Position numbers and translations under genes: made by a program
Source of the DNA: Ulota crispa
Lineage: Eukaryota > Streptophyta > Bryopsida > Orthotrichales > Orthotrichaceae
NCBI GenBank assembly: GCA_963920765.1
Contig: OY987242.1
Location: 36,356,002 to 36,420,001, forward strand
Direction: 5' to 3'
Length of the DNA: 64,000 bases
Notes under the pieces: model-generated
What the model saw: the letters and a program-made list of their open reading frames with translations, nothing else
The model's database searches: none
What the model was told of the DNA's origin: nothing
Shown: piece by piece, positions 34,891 through 45,175 of the stretch
How the letters are laid out: the number at the start of each line of letters is the position of its first letter
Numbering within the stretch: position 1 is the first letter of the stretch

Positions 34891-35504
34891 GGGTGAAAGC
34901 ACACTACGGTTGTCCAAAATTGTAATCACGGCACAATTTCTGCACATAATAAAAATTTGGAGTCTTTTTTCTTACAGTCTTTTTGACTTTAAAATAAGAT
35001 AAAAAATAAAATAGAGTCTTACTTCTTGCATACATTGATAATTGCATAACAAAAAGTGATTTTCATCTATTAATCTAATGTACAAAGTACAAACATTAGT
35101 ATGTTTGTATTGTCACAGATTCAACTTTAGCATTGTTGTACTTTTTTTGCCTAGTTTAGGGTTTGATTTTCACATTTCAAAAAGGTAAATCCAGTGCTCT
35201 TATGTTTAGGTACTTAGATTAGACATTTAATGAGTGTTTTAGGGTCTACATAAGGAAATATCCTAGCACATGTGTGATTTTAGTATGAAGGCCAATTATT
35301 GACCTTAAAATTGTTCTTTTAAGTTTTTTTTTTTGGATTGTCTGATAGAAAGCATTGTGGTTGAGATGGGCCACCATTGCATTTTGGTTAAAATTGACGT
35401 TTTGGCTCCATTTAGTATCAAAATCTGTAAATTTTGTACCAAATATTTACATTTTGTACCAATGTTTGGACCTTTGGGGAGGTGACCGTAGTGTGCTTTC
35501 ACCC
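34891..35504. mobile_element. Foldback element with GGGTGAAAGCACACTACGG ends
   Basis: GGGTGAAAGCACACTACGG at the left and ACCGTAGTGTGCTTTCACCC at the right are inverted over 20 bp. Beyond that the arms diverge, and no clear target duplication is visible. About 614 bp, non-coding. Confidence 0.55.
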
Positions 35505-35995
35505 TTGGGTCTAAAAAAGCTTTTCTAGGGCTATAAACCAAGGATGTTGTTTATGGAGCACGCATACATATATTTATAAAAGGGTTTTGCAAAATTATAA
35601 ATTCCATGGCATCTACATTGTCTCAAAGTGGGCATTCTATCTCCCTTCATCGGCAAAATATGAAGAAATTCCTCAGCAAAGCAATTGTACCATGTGAATG
35701 TGTTTAATGGATTCTCAAATGGCTAGTTTTTATTTTATTTTATTGAATTTATTTACTATTTTCTAAAAAGCAAGAAAGAAATTGGCTTTTTGATGGTGAG
35801 TTTGTTTAGCGCATAACTTGTAGAATAAAAAATTTCTAAGACTGAATTTTCACGAGTATGCAATTTTAAGTGCTTTACAAATTTTCCATATTTTATTTTT
35901 ATTTTTAAAATCCAAAAGCTCGGTAGTACTACTAGTACTACAAGTACTAAGGGTGTTTGAGACAAAATAGTGAAGTGTTTCTTGCAACTACCCAT
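35505..35995. other. Spacer with no recognised feature
   Basis: Nothing supported beyond short frames. Confidence 0.3.
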
Positions 35996-36231
35996 GTAAG
36001 ATTAGAGGTTCTAATTTCGATCAGGCTCTAATTGTGATAAGCTCTAGGAACATTTGACATTTTACAAGAAATATCTATTATAGTCATTGATGAGTTAGGT
36101 AGGCTTAGCAATTTGCTAAGCCTACCTAACTCATCAATGACTATAATAGATATTTCTTGTAAAATGTCAAATGTTCCTAGAGCTTATCATAATTAGAGCC
36201 TGATCGAAATTAGAACCTCTGACCTTACCAC
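35996..36231. mobile_element. Near-perfect palindromic MITE (GTAAG family)
   Basis: GTAAGATTAGAGGTTCTAAT and its inverted copy enclose arms of about 110 bp that meet at GCTTAGCAATTTGCTAAGC. The arms differ at very few positions. The ends relate it to the MITEs at 21897, 59812 and 63663. Confidence 0.7.
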
Positions 36232-36563
36232 CAAAGTTTGGGGAGAAATTTTAGCTTCACCAGTTGAAATCCGGCAATATCCAGTTTCAACCGGATTTAC
36301 ACTAACATGGACCAGTTATTTTCTGTAAAACTTTTAAATTTCTATTGTAAAAATATTATATTTCGATTTATTTGAAAAATGAACCAATTTTTTAGCCGAT
36401 GATTTCAAATTTCAACCAGATTTTTTGCAATTTCAACCAACTGCCACTGCACTAACCACCAGTTCTCCCGAACCCTGCTTGCCACCCATTCCGATATAAA
36501 TGCTGCTTCATATTCATTTCGTTGTCGGTACCTTCCATGGGATACTATTAACCCTCCAAGTGG

Positions 36564-36614
36564 CTAGGCCGGTGTGAATCCTGCATACTCACTCTCATCG
36601 AAGAAGTCGCTCCA
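36564..36614 (-). pseudogene. Decayed WSDFF exon, copy C
   Basis: The acceptor TTGCAG and WSDFFDE are conserved with 27267-27178, but the frame then reads SEYAGFTPA and stops. Substitutions and small deletions have destroyed the rest, so this copy cannot encode the same C-terminus. Confidence 0.45.
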
Positions 36615-37264
36615 CTGCAACAAATTATACTTTTTAATCTAGCATAGAAAAGACATGCTGCTGTGAATTCATTGTTTTGGAAATCGGAAAAGATTGATAT
36701 AAAAGGAATAACTCTATACTGTAGGTTGAGAGCAGATTCGGCATAAAATAATCCCCTAAAATTTTGCCTAATTATCCTATAAACTATTCTTCAAAAATGC
36801 TCAATGTCAAGCAAATTAAAAATTTGAAATGTCATATATTATAAAAGTCATTAAGTTGCATTAACAATGAAAGGTCAAGGTTGATTTCAAGAGGGCTCAA
36901 TCTACTGCAAATTTTATACCAATGGCTAATTTTAGAAGGTACAAGATGCTTAAAAAAAGGTTTAATTCTACTAATTTTTTGGGTTGAATGCCAAATAATA
37001 ACAACTTTTTTTGAAAGTGCCTAATCTTGTTTAATTACAAAATTGGATGTCAAATTGGTTTTTTCTCAAAAAAAATCAATACGGCAGAGACTTGCCAAAG
37101 CTGCTCTCAACATACAATATTTGTTTTTCTTTTCATTGCTTTTTGTTATATCAAGTTATTTTACATTAGTATCAGACCAATGAGTTTTATATTTTACAAA
37201 AATGATCAAAAAGTATGCTTTTCCATACATATATGGAAAAGAAGTTAGATTATAAAGTTTTTGA

Positions 37265-38755
37265 CCCCTAAACTACCAAGGCCATTTTTTGCCAAGAACC
37301 ACTCAAAACTGCCCCTATTGCTGCGTTCATCAAAAATTTCAACAAAATGTTCCTAAAAATCCAACCATTGGATCTTGTAATGCACTTGTAGGAAAAGAAT
37401 CACAAAAACTTTTGTGACATTTGACTGTACAAATTGAAATTTGAAATTTATGAGCATTTGAAGGGAAGGGTTTTTTTTTGCTCTACAGACCTTGAATTTG
37501 TTATTTTATCTTATAGGTAATCAAGTTAGACCTTTGTACACCAATTTTCAAGGCAATCAAAGACACGGAACACATCCTAAAAACATTGCAAGGCCACTAT
37601 ATGACAAGTTTTGCAAGTAAGTTATGGCATTTTTTAGTGAAGTTTCCCACCACATGTTTTTAGATATGGAAAATTCACAGGGTGTTTGAAGATAAACATT
37701 TACTTCAAATGTTAAAAAAGAAGTCAAAAAAAGTCAAAATCTCAAAAATTTAGAAGCTCCCAAAGCCCAATCTGACCTCCTAATTGGAAATGAAAGGGAG
37801 CAATGATGAAATAATAAGGACCACCAGAGCAACATGTGGCAACCCCTCCTTGCTCCCCCCTCCATTAGAAAAAATATGAGCCCTCTCCAAGGCCCCTAAG
37901 AACCCCTCTCAAGGGGTCTCCTTAATTGTTTTAATTTGTACTTTGGGACAAATTAATTTCCTTACACCCTACTATGCCTTTGAGTACAATCATGGCTCAA
38001 TTTGGCATGTCCAATTTTCATTGGGCGTCACAATTACATGTACATATTACCAAGGTCCTTTTTCTCTATATTAAAACCTTTGATCTAGTACTTGTGAGGG
38101 TAACATTAGTTATGATTGTGTACAACAATAGGAGAATAATTAAGAAATTGAGACATAGTACTAGATTGCCATTTTCTATTCATATATTTTGTGATGTACA
38201 ATAGAAAGTCATACAAGGTAGAGACACTTCACACACGCTTTTAATGTACCCACTCTAGGCCCAATGAATGTTAAGAGAGACCATTCTTAAGGGCCTTGTG
38301 GAGGGTTCATATTATTTCCAAGGCAAAGTCAATATTTTCTCCCTTACCCAAGCTACCCCTTGAATTGCTTTTGGCCAAAAAAAGCCCATAACTTGTGAAC
38401 CATGTGACATAATCACATGATTTTTTGCATCCTGCAAACCTTACACATTCCTTCCCACTAGTAAAATGTTTTCAAGAAATCATGTAAAAAATGGAGGTCA
38501 CAACTCACAAGAATCTACTCAAAATCCCAAAAGTCCCCGGAGGAGATTGTGGTCCTTTCATAACCTTGTTAACCTTCACTGGGGGGTTCCCTTTTGCTCC
38601 CTCAATATGAGTATCCCCCAGCCAATGCCATTTGCGAGCTCTCGGCCAACACCAATGGAGATCTTTAACTAAACTGGAGCCCAGGTATCCAAGGGCAAAT
38701 ATCCCTCCAGCAGGGGGGGAGGAATATCACCAAGTATACAATGTTATGTTAGGGG
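37265..38755. mobile_element. TTAA-family element, 1.49 kb, empty site in copy B
   Basis: The left end CCCCTAAACTACC follows TTGA (37261-37264, one change from TTAA). The right end GTTAGGGG precedes TTAA (38756-38759). Copy B has the uninterrupted site AGTTTTTAAATGCATGTG (28019-28035). Part of the interior resembles 25063-25994. A different repeat (37866-38330) is nested in it. No transposase frame. Confidence 0.75.
37866..38330 (+). repeat. About 465-bp repeat, left member of an inverted pair
   Basis: This is the inverted match of 39365-39815 over its full length. The ends GAGCCCTCTCCAAGGCCCC and GGGCCTTGTGGAGGGTTCAT are themselves imperfect inverted repeats, so each member is probably a small transposon. 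Related ends flank the big CACTA element (47800 and 54530). Confidence 0.7.
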
Positions 38756-39133
38756 TTAAATGCATGTGAATTGGGTTACTGGCTTGAGTGAGAATTTGCC
38801 TAGCAACTTCGGGCACAAGCTCAACTTTCCAGCATTATGGGAGCCGTGGGCGCTAAAATTATGGTTCAAACTTCAAAGAGCTCCAATCAATGTTTAAATT
38901 TTGTTTTTGCCAGGGTACAAAGACTTGCACCTCAAAATGCACGCTAGTAAGGAAAATTTGGCTAAATTTGGAAAGAATAAATGATATGTGGAAGTTTAAT
39001 TAAAAAAATATTAATATAAGCTACTTTCATCCAAAATCTGGCAAACTAGGTTGTTGCTCAAGGTGGGATTTGGCAATTTCATTCAGATTTTCAAGCAAAT
39101 TTCTTAGTGTACTAGTAGCCAAAGGCTTTCATA

Positions 39134-39322
39134 GGTAAAAAAGCAGGTCCACAATGACTAAGTGACAATGACTAAACCATGACTGTACAGTCATTTTATG
39201 GTCATTCTTTAGTTGTTGTTTAGTCATGGCAATCATTGTCACTTAGTCATTGCAGTCATTGTCACTTAGTCATTGCAGTCATTGTCACTTAGTCATTGTG
39301 GACCCGTTTTTTTACCTGTGTT
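39134..39322. mobile_element. Foldback with an internal 23-bp tandem repeat
   Basis: GGTAAAAAAGCAGGTCCACA and TGTGGACCCGTTTTTTTACC are inverted ends. The right arm contains three 23-bp units based on TCATTGTCACTTAGTCATTG (39233-39300), while the left arm has only one. Confidence 0.6.
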
Positions 39323-39364
39323 TCTAGTACAAATTTAATTTGCCAAGAAATTAACCCTCGTTAG

Positions 39365-39815
39365 AGAAAATATGAACCCTCCACAAGGCCCTTAAGAATG
39401 GTCTCTCTTAACATTCATTGGGCCTAGAGTGGGTACATTAAAAGCGTGTGTGAAGTGTCTCTACCTTGTATGACATTCCTCTTGTACATCATTAAAACTA
39501 TGAATAGAAAATGACAATCTAGTACTATGTCTCAATTTCTTAGTTATTCTCCTACTGTTGTACACAATCATAACTAATGTTACCCTCACAAGTAATAGGT
39601 TAAAGATTTTAATATAGAGAAAAAAGGACCATGGTAATATGTACATGTAATTGTGATGCCCAATGAAAATTGGACATGCCAAAGTGAGCCATGATTGTAC
39701 TCAAAGGCATAGTAGGGTGTAAGGAAATTAATTTGTCCCAAGGTACAAATTAAAACAATTAAAGAAACCCCTTGAGAGGGGTTCTTAGGGGCCTTCTTGA
39801 GGGCTCATATTTTTT
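39365..39815 (-). repeat. Right member of the inverted pair with 37866-38330
   Basis: Reads as the reverse complement of 37866-38330 with scattered changes. About 1 kb separates the two. They could fold into a hairpin of more than 450 bp in RNA. Confidence 0.7.
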
Positions 39816-40162
39816 CGCTCTGTGAGCGCCCATGCCATATTCACTCAAATCCATAGCCTTGTGTACTTAGTCCAATAAAAGTATTACCTAAGTAGAGACA
39901 AATTGCTTGGATTTTTTTGAGTGGTAGTAGACACATGCCTAAAGGTACATGAAAAAGTACAAGTCCTTTGACTTTACCATTAAAGAGAGAATAAGAGTCA
40001 AACGTGGACATTTTAAAAAAGTGAGCGCGCCCCATTTTGAGGTCCTGGGGCGCTTAGGGGTTAAATGTTGGCTCCACTGCATGTCTAGAAGCTGCCAAAT
40101 TTTACAGTGCAAAGTTGCAAACGGGCATTTGGGAGAAGGAAGCGACGGGTCCATTTCTCTTA

Positions 40163-40475
40163 GAGTGTCTCCACTAGTGACTTTGGCTCGCTCAAAGTGG
40201 ATGAAAAGTAGCCATGCCCCTCTCATGCCACACTCAAACTCTCTTATTTGGCAAGTCTAGCAAACCACTCTTCAAACCACTATTCATACACTATTCACCC
40301 TAACTTGAGTGAGTTTTATCCTCTATTCCCTAGATAAGTGGTCAATTGCTTATTTATGGGGTGTCTTGGAGTGTTAGGCCACCTTTTCAAAGAGCATGGG
40401 TGGAGATTGGGAGCCTTCAGGCCTTGCCAAACCAGATGGAAAACTTTGAGTGAGTCTGAACCAGTGGAGATGCTC
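40163..40475. mobile_element. Harbinger/Tourist-type MITE, TTA target
   Basis: TTA, GAGTGTCTCCAC ... GTGGAGATGCTC, TTA. 313 bp; its interior (for example AAGTAGCCA, CAAGCCACT / CAAACCACT, TTTTCAAAGAGCATGG) is shared with 55553-55864. Non-coding. Confidence 0.75.
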
Positions 40476-40797
40476 TTAGAGCATCATCAACCTATACATG
40501 GCAGGGCATGGAGTTGCAAAAAAATTTGATGGATTTGGGCCACTTTGGGTTGGTCCATCCATTTATTCTTGAATGGATTGTCAACAACTGTAATTTGGTG
40601 AACAAAAGTGCTAATACACATGGTTTGAGACTAGGAAATGGCTTCTCCTAATGTGCATAATTTTGCAATCCTTTACATTGGAAGGATTTTCCCAATCTTG
40701 ATGCAATTCCCATCGTAGATTTAGGCACAAAAGAAGATATTTGCAAGTTGTTACCTAGAAGTTGCAAGCTATTGCAAGCAACACATCATTTCAACAA

Positions 40798-41454
40798 GGA
40801 GAAATTACAAAATGAGTAACAAAAAGGAAAGAAATTACAACTTGGATAACGGTTTGAAAGTAATTACAATTTGGGTAATAAAATCCAAATACCTCAATGG
40901 GTTTGGTAAGGGAATTGATATACGTACCATCCCTTTTCAACTATTTAACCACACCTACTAATCTACTATATATGGCTAACATTTACAATATAAAAGTAGG
41001 TGTGTATCAAAGTAAAAACATCACTAATTTGAAAATATAGTTTGACGTAGACATTGTAGCTTAAATTTTCTTTATACAACTTTGGATCCCTCTCACAACA
41101 TCAATTAAAAGATCTAAATTATGCTTAGTTTAATTTAGATCTTTTAATTGATGTTGTGAGAGGGATCCAAAGTTGTATAAAGAAAATTTAAGCTACAATG
41201 TCTATGTCAAACTATATTTTCAAATTAGTGATGTTTTTACTTTGATACACACCTACTTTTATATTGTAAATGTTAGCCATATATAGTAGATTAGTAGGTG
41301 TGGTTAAATAGTTGAAAAGGGATGGTACGTATATCAATTCCCTTACCAAACCCATTGAGGTATTTGGATTTTATTACCCAAATTGTAATTACTTTCAAAC
41401 CGTTATCCAAGTTGTAATTTCTTTCCTTTTTGTTACTCATTTTGTAATTTCCCC
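40798..41454. mobile_element. Composite Mutator-like foldback, 657 bp, 9-bp TSD
   Basis: TTTCAACAA occurs at 40789-40797 and 41455-41463. The ends GGAGAAATTACAAAATG and CATTTTGTAATTTCCCC are inverted. Arms of about 320 bp are nearly perfect (one mismatch noticed, GACGTAGAC / GTCTATGTC). The inner 40910-41342 is a GGGAATTGATATG element whose flanks are inverted copies instead of a direct repeat. The whole therefore behaved as one transposing unit. Confidence 0.85.
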
Positions 41455-41540
41455 TTTCAACAACAAATGCAAAGAAAGTACCAAGTCATTGGGAAACAAG
41501 CGTATGAGGAGGCCGTTTTGATGGAACCCTCTCTTGGTTA

Positions 41541-41680
41541 GAGCATCTCCACTCCAGCACGGAAGGAGAGCCGAAATCGCAATCTACTCATATTAAGAGC
41601 CATCATATCATGATCTGATGGCTCTTAATTTGAGCAAATTGCGGTTCCGGCTCTCCTTCCGTGTTGGAGTGGAGATGCTC
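41541..41680. mobile_element. Harbinger/Tourist-type MITE, 140 bp
   Basis: TTA, GAGCATCTCCACTCCAGCAC ... GTGTTGGAGTGGAGATGCTC, TTA. It is an almost complete hairpin centred on ATCATATCATGAT-like sequence. Confidence 0.8.
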
Positions 41681-41984
41681 TTATGCGTTGCAGTAGTTAT
41701 GTTTGGAGCACTAAAATATCTCCTGCACAACTAGCTGGCCTCCACTAAGAGAAATGAAGTTACAGTCCCTGATTTGGGTTGACGATGCTTTCCAGGGTGC
41801 TTCCCTAAAACCACACAAGTTTGCCATAGACCCGATCTTTGTCTGAGTCTTTCAGGCACTGTACGCATTGCTCATTCCAGGGTCGCCAATTGCCGACTGT
41901 GGACCGTCTTCTAGCTTCCCAACCGCGTGGGCTGCCCAAGGCAGTTCAAGTCATTATTGTTTGACTGTACTTTTGCTCCGGTTA

Positions 41985-42355
41985 GAACATCTTCTGCAAG
42001 GTTGCAGCACGCTCTGCAACACCTAAATAATTGAGGTTTCACAGGGAGAATGACGCCCAAACTTTCATGGCGAGGCTGAAGTTCTCTTGCAGCCCTGAAA
42101 CCTTTTAGACCTGCACCTAGGTTACAACAAATTGCACGGATACACTTGGCTATGGAGTGGGGTCATGCGTGAACAATGCTCGCAAGTGACTGTGAAGGGG
42201 ACCTCTTGAAAGCTGAAATTTGACGAGAACAAGGCTCAAGGTAAAAGCCTCACAACCTGCACAGGGATGTGTCGAGTGCTGTTGGGGATTGAAAACAAAA
42301 AAGCCGTAACAACTGGGGAGCGCGGAGCTTAGGTAGCGTGCTGCAGGAGATGCTC
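41985..42355. mobile_element. Harbinger/Tourist-type MITE, 371 bp, in copy C
   Basis: TTA, GAACATCTTCTGCAAGG ... CTGCAGGAGATGCTC, TTA. Copy B lacks it. GC-rich interior including AACCTGCACAGGGATG, with no recognisable protein. Confidence 0.7.
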
Positions 42356-42538
42356 TTAGTATGTCGATAAGCGCTAGATGCATGAATGCGGTGTGCGTAG
42401 TTAGTACAATTGGGGATCCGAGAGAGGAAGCTTAGTCTTTGGAACGATGATTGTAACTGTCGGTGAAGTCTAGTATTTGCTTGCTGCCATCAATCGATCG
42501 GGTGCACGTGTGCATTGTAGGAGACGAAGTGCAAGGAG

Positions 42539-42849
42539 TGTTGAAGTATCACAAGAGAAAACAAGAGAGAGAATACCAAAACATATACGCAGTTTGTCAC
42601 CACAAGAGCTCTTATGTTTATTTGCATAAATGCAGTTTGGTACACATAACAGAGAGAGCTTTTGTTGCAGCTTCTTTTCTCTTTTGTAAGAAACAGACCA
42701 AGGGACCATGCAAAAACCATATCAACCATTTTAGTTGAGCCGTAAATGATAAGTGATCATTAGTCTTCTTGCTAGCTAACAACCTGGTCTAGAACTCAAG
42801 TGATATTTTCTACAACATTTTCTTGTGCCACGTCATCCTAATTTCAACA
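42539..42849 (+). mobile_element. Solo LTR of an LTR retrotransposon, 311 bp
   Basis: It starts TGTTGAAGTATCACAAG and ends TTTCAACA, the TG...CA termini of an LTR, interrupting copy C at a place where copy B is uninterrupted. Flanks AGGAG (42534-42538) and CGGAG (42850-42854) fit a 5-bp TSD with one change. No internal retrotransposon region is present, so it arose by LTR-LTR recombination. The start resembles Copia LTRs. Confidence 0.75.
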
Positions 42850-42976
42850 CGGAGACGGGGTGTGTGTGTAAGTGCGGGGGAGGAGTCGGAGTCGGAGTCA
42901 TAGAGCGTTGATCAAGGAGTGAAGATTTTCACGTCTTGTTCGGAAGAAGAGCACGTGTGAGGATTGGAGTTGGAGA

Positions 42977-43054
42977 ATGACACCCAAAGATTACACTTGG
43001 ATGCAAGGATTTGTGACCTCGATTTCTATGAGCTTAATATCTGGCATCATCTAA
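42977..43054 (+). CDS. Candidate MTP mini-ORF, copy C (25 residues)
   Basis: MTPKDYTWMQGFVTSISMSL begins the frame, which stops at 43052-43054. The N-terminal MTPxxxxWxQG pattern is shared with copies A and B, but the helix is shortened, so this copy is probably non-functional. Confidence 0.2.
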   Translation: MTPKDYTWMQGFVTSISMSLISGII

Positions 43055-43548
43055 CTTTGCGCTCGCATACGGCGTAAATGGCATACTAAACACGCGGAAA
43101 GGTAGGTAAGGAGCTAGTGCTTATGCTTACGTCCACTTAAACATTCATATTGCTACTCCACCAAACTTAGATCACATGAACATAGGTGGTGGGCGATGGC
43201 ACAATTAGTGTAGTGAGTGTACCCCAAAAGGACAATCTTACTAGTTTTTGGCTTTACCTGTGATTTTTCTCCTCTTTTATACAGCCCTAATGGACAGAAT
43301 TGTGTTGTTAATGTTTTGAAAGTTATATGCTTATAAAATTATACTTGTGAATTAGTTGAAAACAAAAACGTTGTTTATTTAAAATTTGAAATGGTATTAC
43401 CAAATGAGTCTTCTTGTAAAAAATTCTTGAACGGTCTCATATCTTGAAAATGAAGTGAAGGAAAAACTCATCTAGACAACAAATTTGTTTGATAGGATTT
43501 GAAAAAAGGAATTATAGTTGTACAGATATGTATAGTCCATATATTTAA

Positions 43549-43865
43549 GGGAAAATTCCATCAATACCCTTGGAGTTTGTCATATTTATCATAGATATCC
43601 TTGGTTTTTCAAAAATTACACAAATACCCTTGGTCCATAAATTTTAGGCGTTTGTTTTGTTATGCACACTACTTCTTTCATGACCAATGTTAAAATAAGG
43701 AGTGCAATAGAACATAAAAGAAGCAGTCTACACACAAGGCAGAAAGAAGTAACGTGCATAACATAACAAATGCTTGAAAATTATGGACCAAAGGGTATTT
43801 GTGTAAGTTTTGAAAAACTAGGGGTATCTACGTAAATATGGCAAACTTCAAGGGGAAATTTTCCC
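43549..43865. mobile_element. Mutator-like foldback, copy C ortholog of 29966-30282
   Basis: Same length (317 bp) and same 9-bp TSD TATATTTAA (43540-43548, 43866-43874) as in copy B. This marks descent from one insertion. Confidence 0.85.
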
Positions 43866-44468
43866 TATATTTAAAATACATTAGTCCTTAAAGTGCTACT
43901 AAAATTAGATGTTGAGGACTTTTAAACAACAATGTCTAATGAGTTTTTCCATATCCAATGTAAAATTTTAAAGAATTGCAATTTTACTTTTGAAGTAGCA
44001 ATAGCATATACATACTTGTCTCTAGGTGCACATGAGGTCAAAATTGCCAAAATGTTAATAAATTATTTAATACATACAAATAGATGATCAAAATAAAGGT
44101 TTTAGGTCCTTTTTGGTTATTCCAGATGGTCCTTTTGGGTACCCTAATTGTGCCATTTCCGTGATAACCTTATTGGAGCCAAAAATCTTGGCTACAAGGA
44201 AGAAACTTTTTTTTGAATATATTCCATCTTTAACGTTGGCAAAATGACTGAACTGGTTTTTTTATTGTTTGGTTTCCAAATCTCCAACTCTTTTCTACTT
44301 GTTGATTCTATTTTGGTGCCTTTTGTTTCAAGAAGACTTCGTAACAAGTGGCGAGCACAAGCTTTGTAGAAAACCACCTCTCAATCAAGGCTGTTAAGAG
44401 CTGCTAGTTTTGAACAATTCAGTGTGCATGGTGTAAATGTCTGAAGTTGTGAACAAGGTTTGTGGTGC

Positions 44469-44936
44469 ATGCAGAGGGGCTTTGCTCAAAGATATAGAGA
44501 CAGGAATCGAGACTTACTTACTTCCTTGGGAAGGTATAGAGACACTCAAGAACCAATACTCACATATATAGTTCCCTTGGAAGGTATAGAGATAGGAACC
44601 AATACTCACATAGTTCCTTTGGAAAGTATACAAATAGGAACTGATATTGATGTAGTTCCCATCGAAGGTGAGCCACCTTTTGAGGTGAGTGCAACGTTGC
44701 AAGGTGGCGATTCTGAAGGAAGACCGCCTTCACATCATGCTCCCAAAGCCATGATTGTGGGCATTCCCAAAGCTAGTGAGGACATTCCCGAATCTTCACC
44801 ACTTTATGACGGAACTCTGCAGGTGGATTGCAAGCAAGCCAAGATTGATCGCAAGCAAGCCAAGATGATGGATCACATGGATCACATGGATCTCAAGTGC
44901 GTGCGCCAACGCCGTCCCCGCCCTAAACATAGGTAA
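44469..44936 (+). CDS. LQGG-type ORF, longest copy (155 aa), unknown protein
   Basis: Starting at ATG 44469 (MQRGFAQRYRDRNRD), the frame has two full repeats of a unit like VPLEGIEIGTNTHI and VPLESIQIGTDIDV and a third, VPIEGEPPFEV. It then reads LQGGDSEGRPPSHHAPKA, ESSPLYDGTLQVDCKQAK and a basic C-terminus. Copies A and B keep only the second half. It has no membrane segment and no known domain. It is probably a protein once encoded by the dispersed segment, and this copy may be intact or the product of repeat expansion. Confidence 0.35.
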   Translation: MQRGFAQRYRDRNRDLLTSLGRYRDTQEPILTYIVPLEGIEIGTNTHIVPLESIQIGTDIDVVPIEGEPPFEVSATLQGGDSEGRPPSHHAPKAMIVGIPKASEDIPESSPLYDGTLQVDCKQAKIDRKQAKMMDHMDHMDLKCVRQRRPRPKHR

Positions 44937-45175
44937 ATTGGGAAAAAGGAAGGCACCATTTTGTACTCCACGTGAAACCCAAAAAATTACCTTAAACCAG
45001 ATTTGAAGGTATTAGATTCACTTTGAGCTACTAAGATTTTTTCTCTTGCAAATTCCTCCTCTTAGGTTAGGGCACAAGTACCAAAAAAAACGCTAGAGCT
45101 TGGTTTTAGGTGATCACCTAAAACCTTCAGAAGTCCCAAAAAGTACTTTTTTTCTCAATTTAATTGATATGGTGT
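44937..45175 (-). mobile_element. GGTGATCACC-family MITE, copy 5 (inverted)
   Basis: AAATTGGGAAAAAGGAAGG, CACCATTTTGTACTC, GCAAATTCCTCCTCTTAGG, TTTTAGGTGATCACCTAAAA and TTTTTCTCAATTTAA follow in order, the reverse of copies 1-3. Confidence 0.7.
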
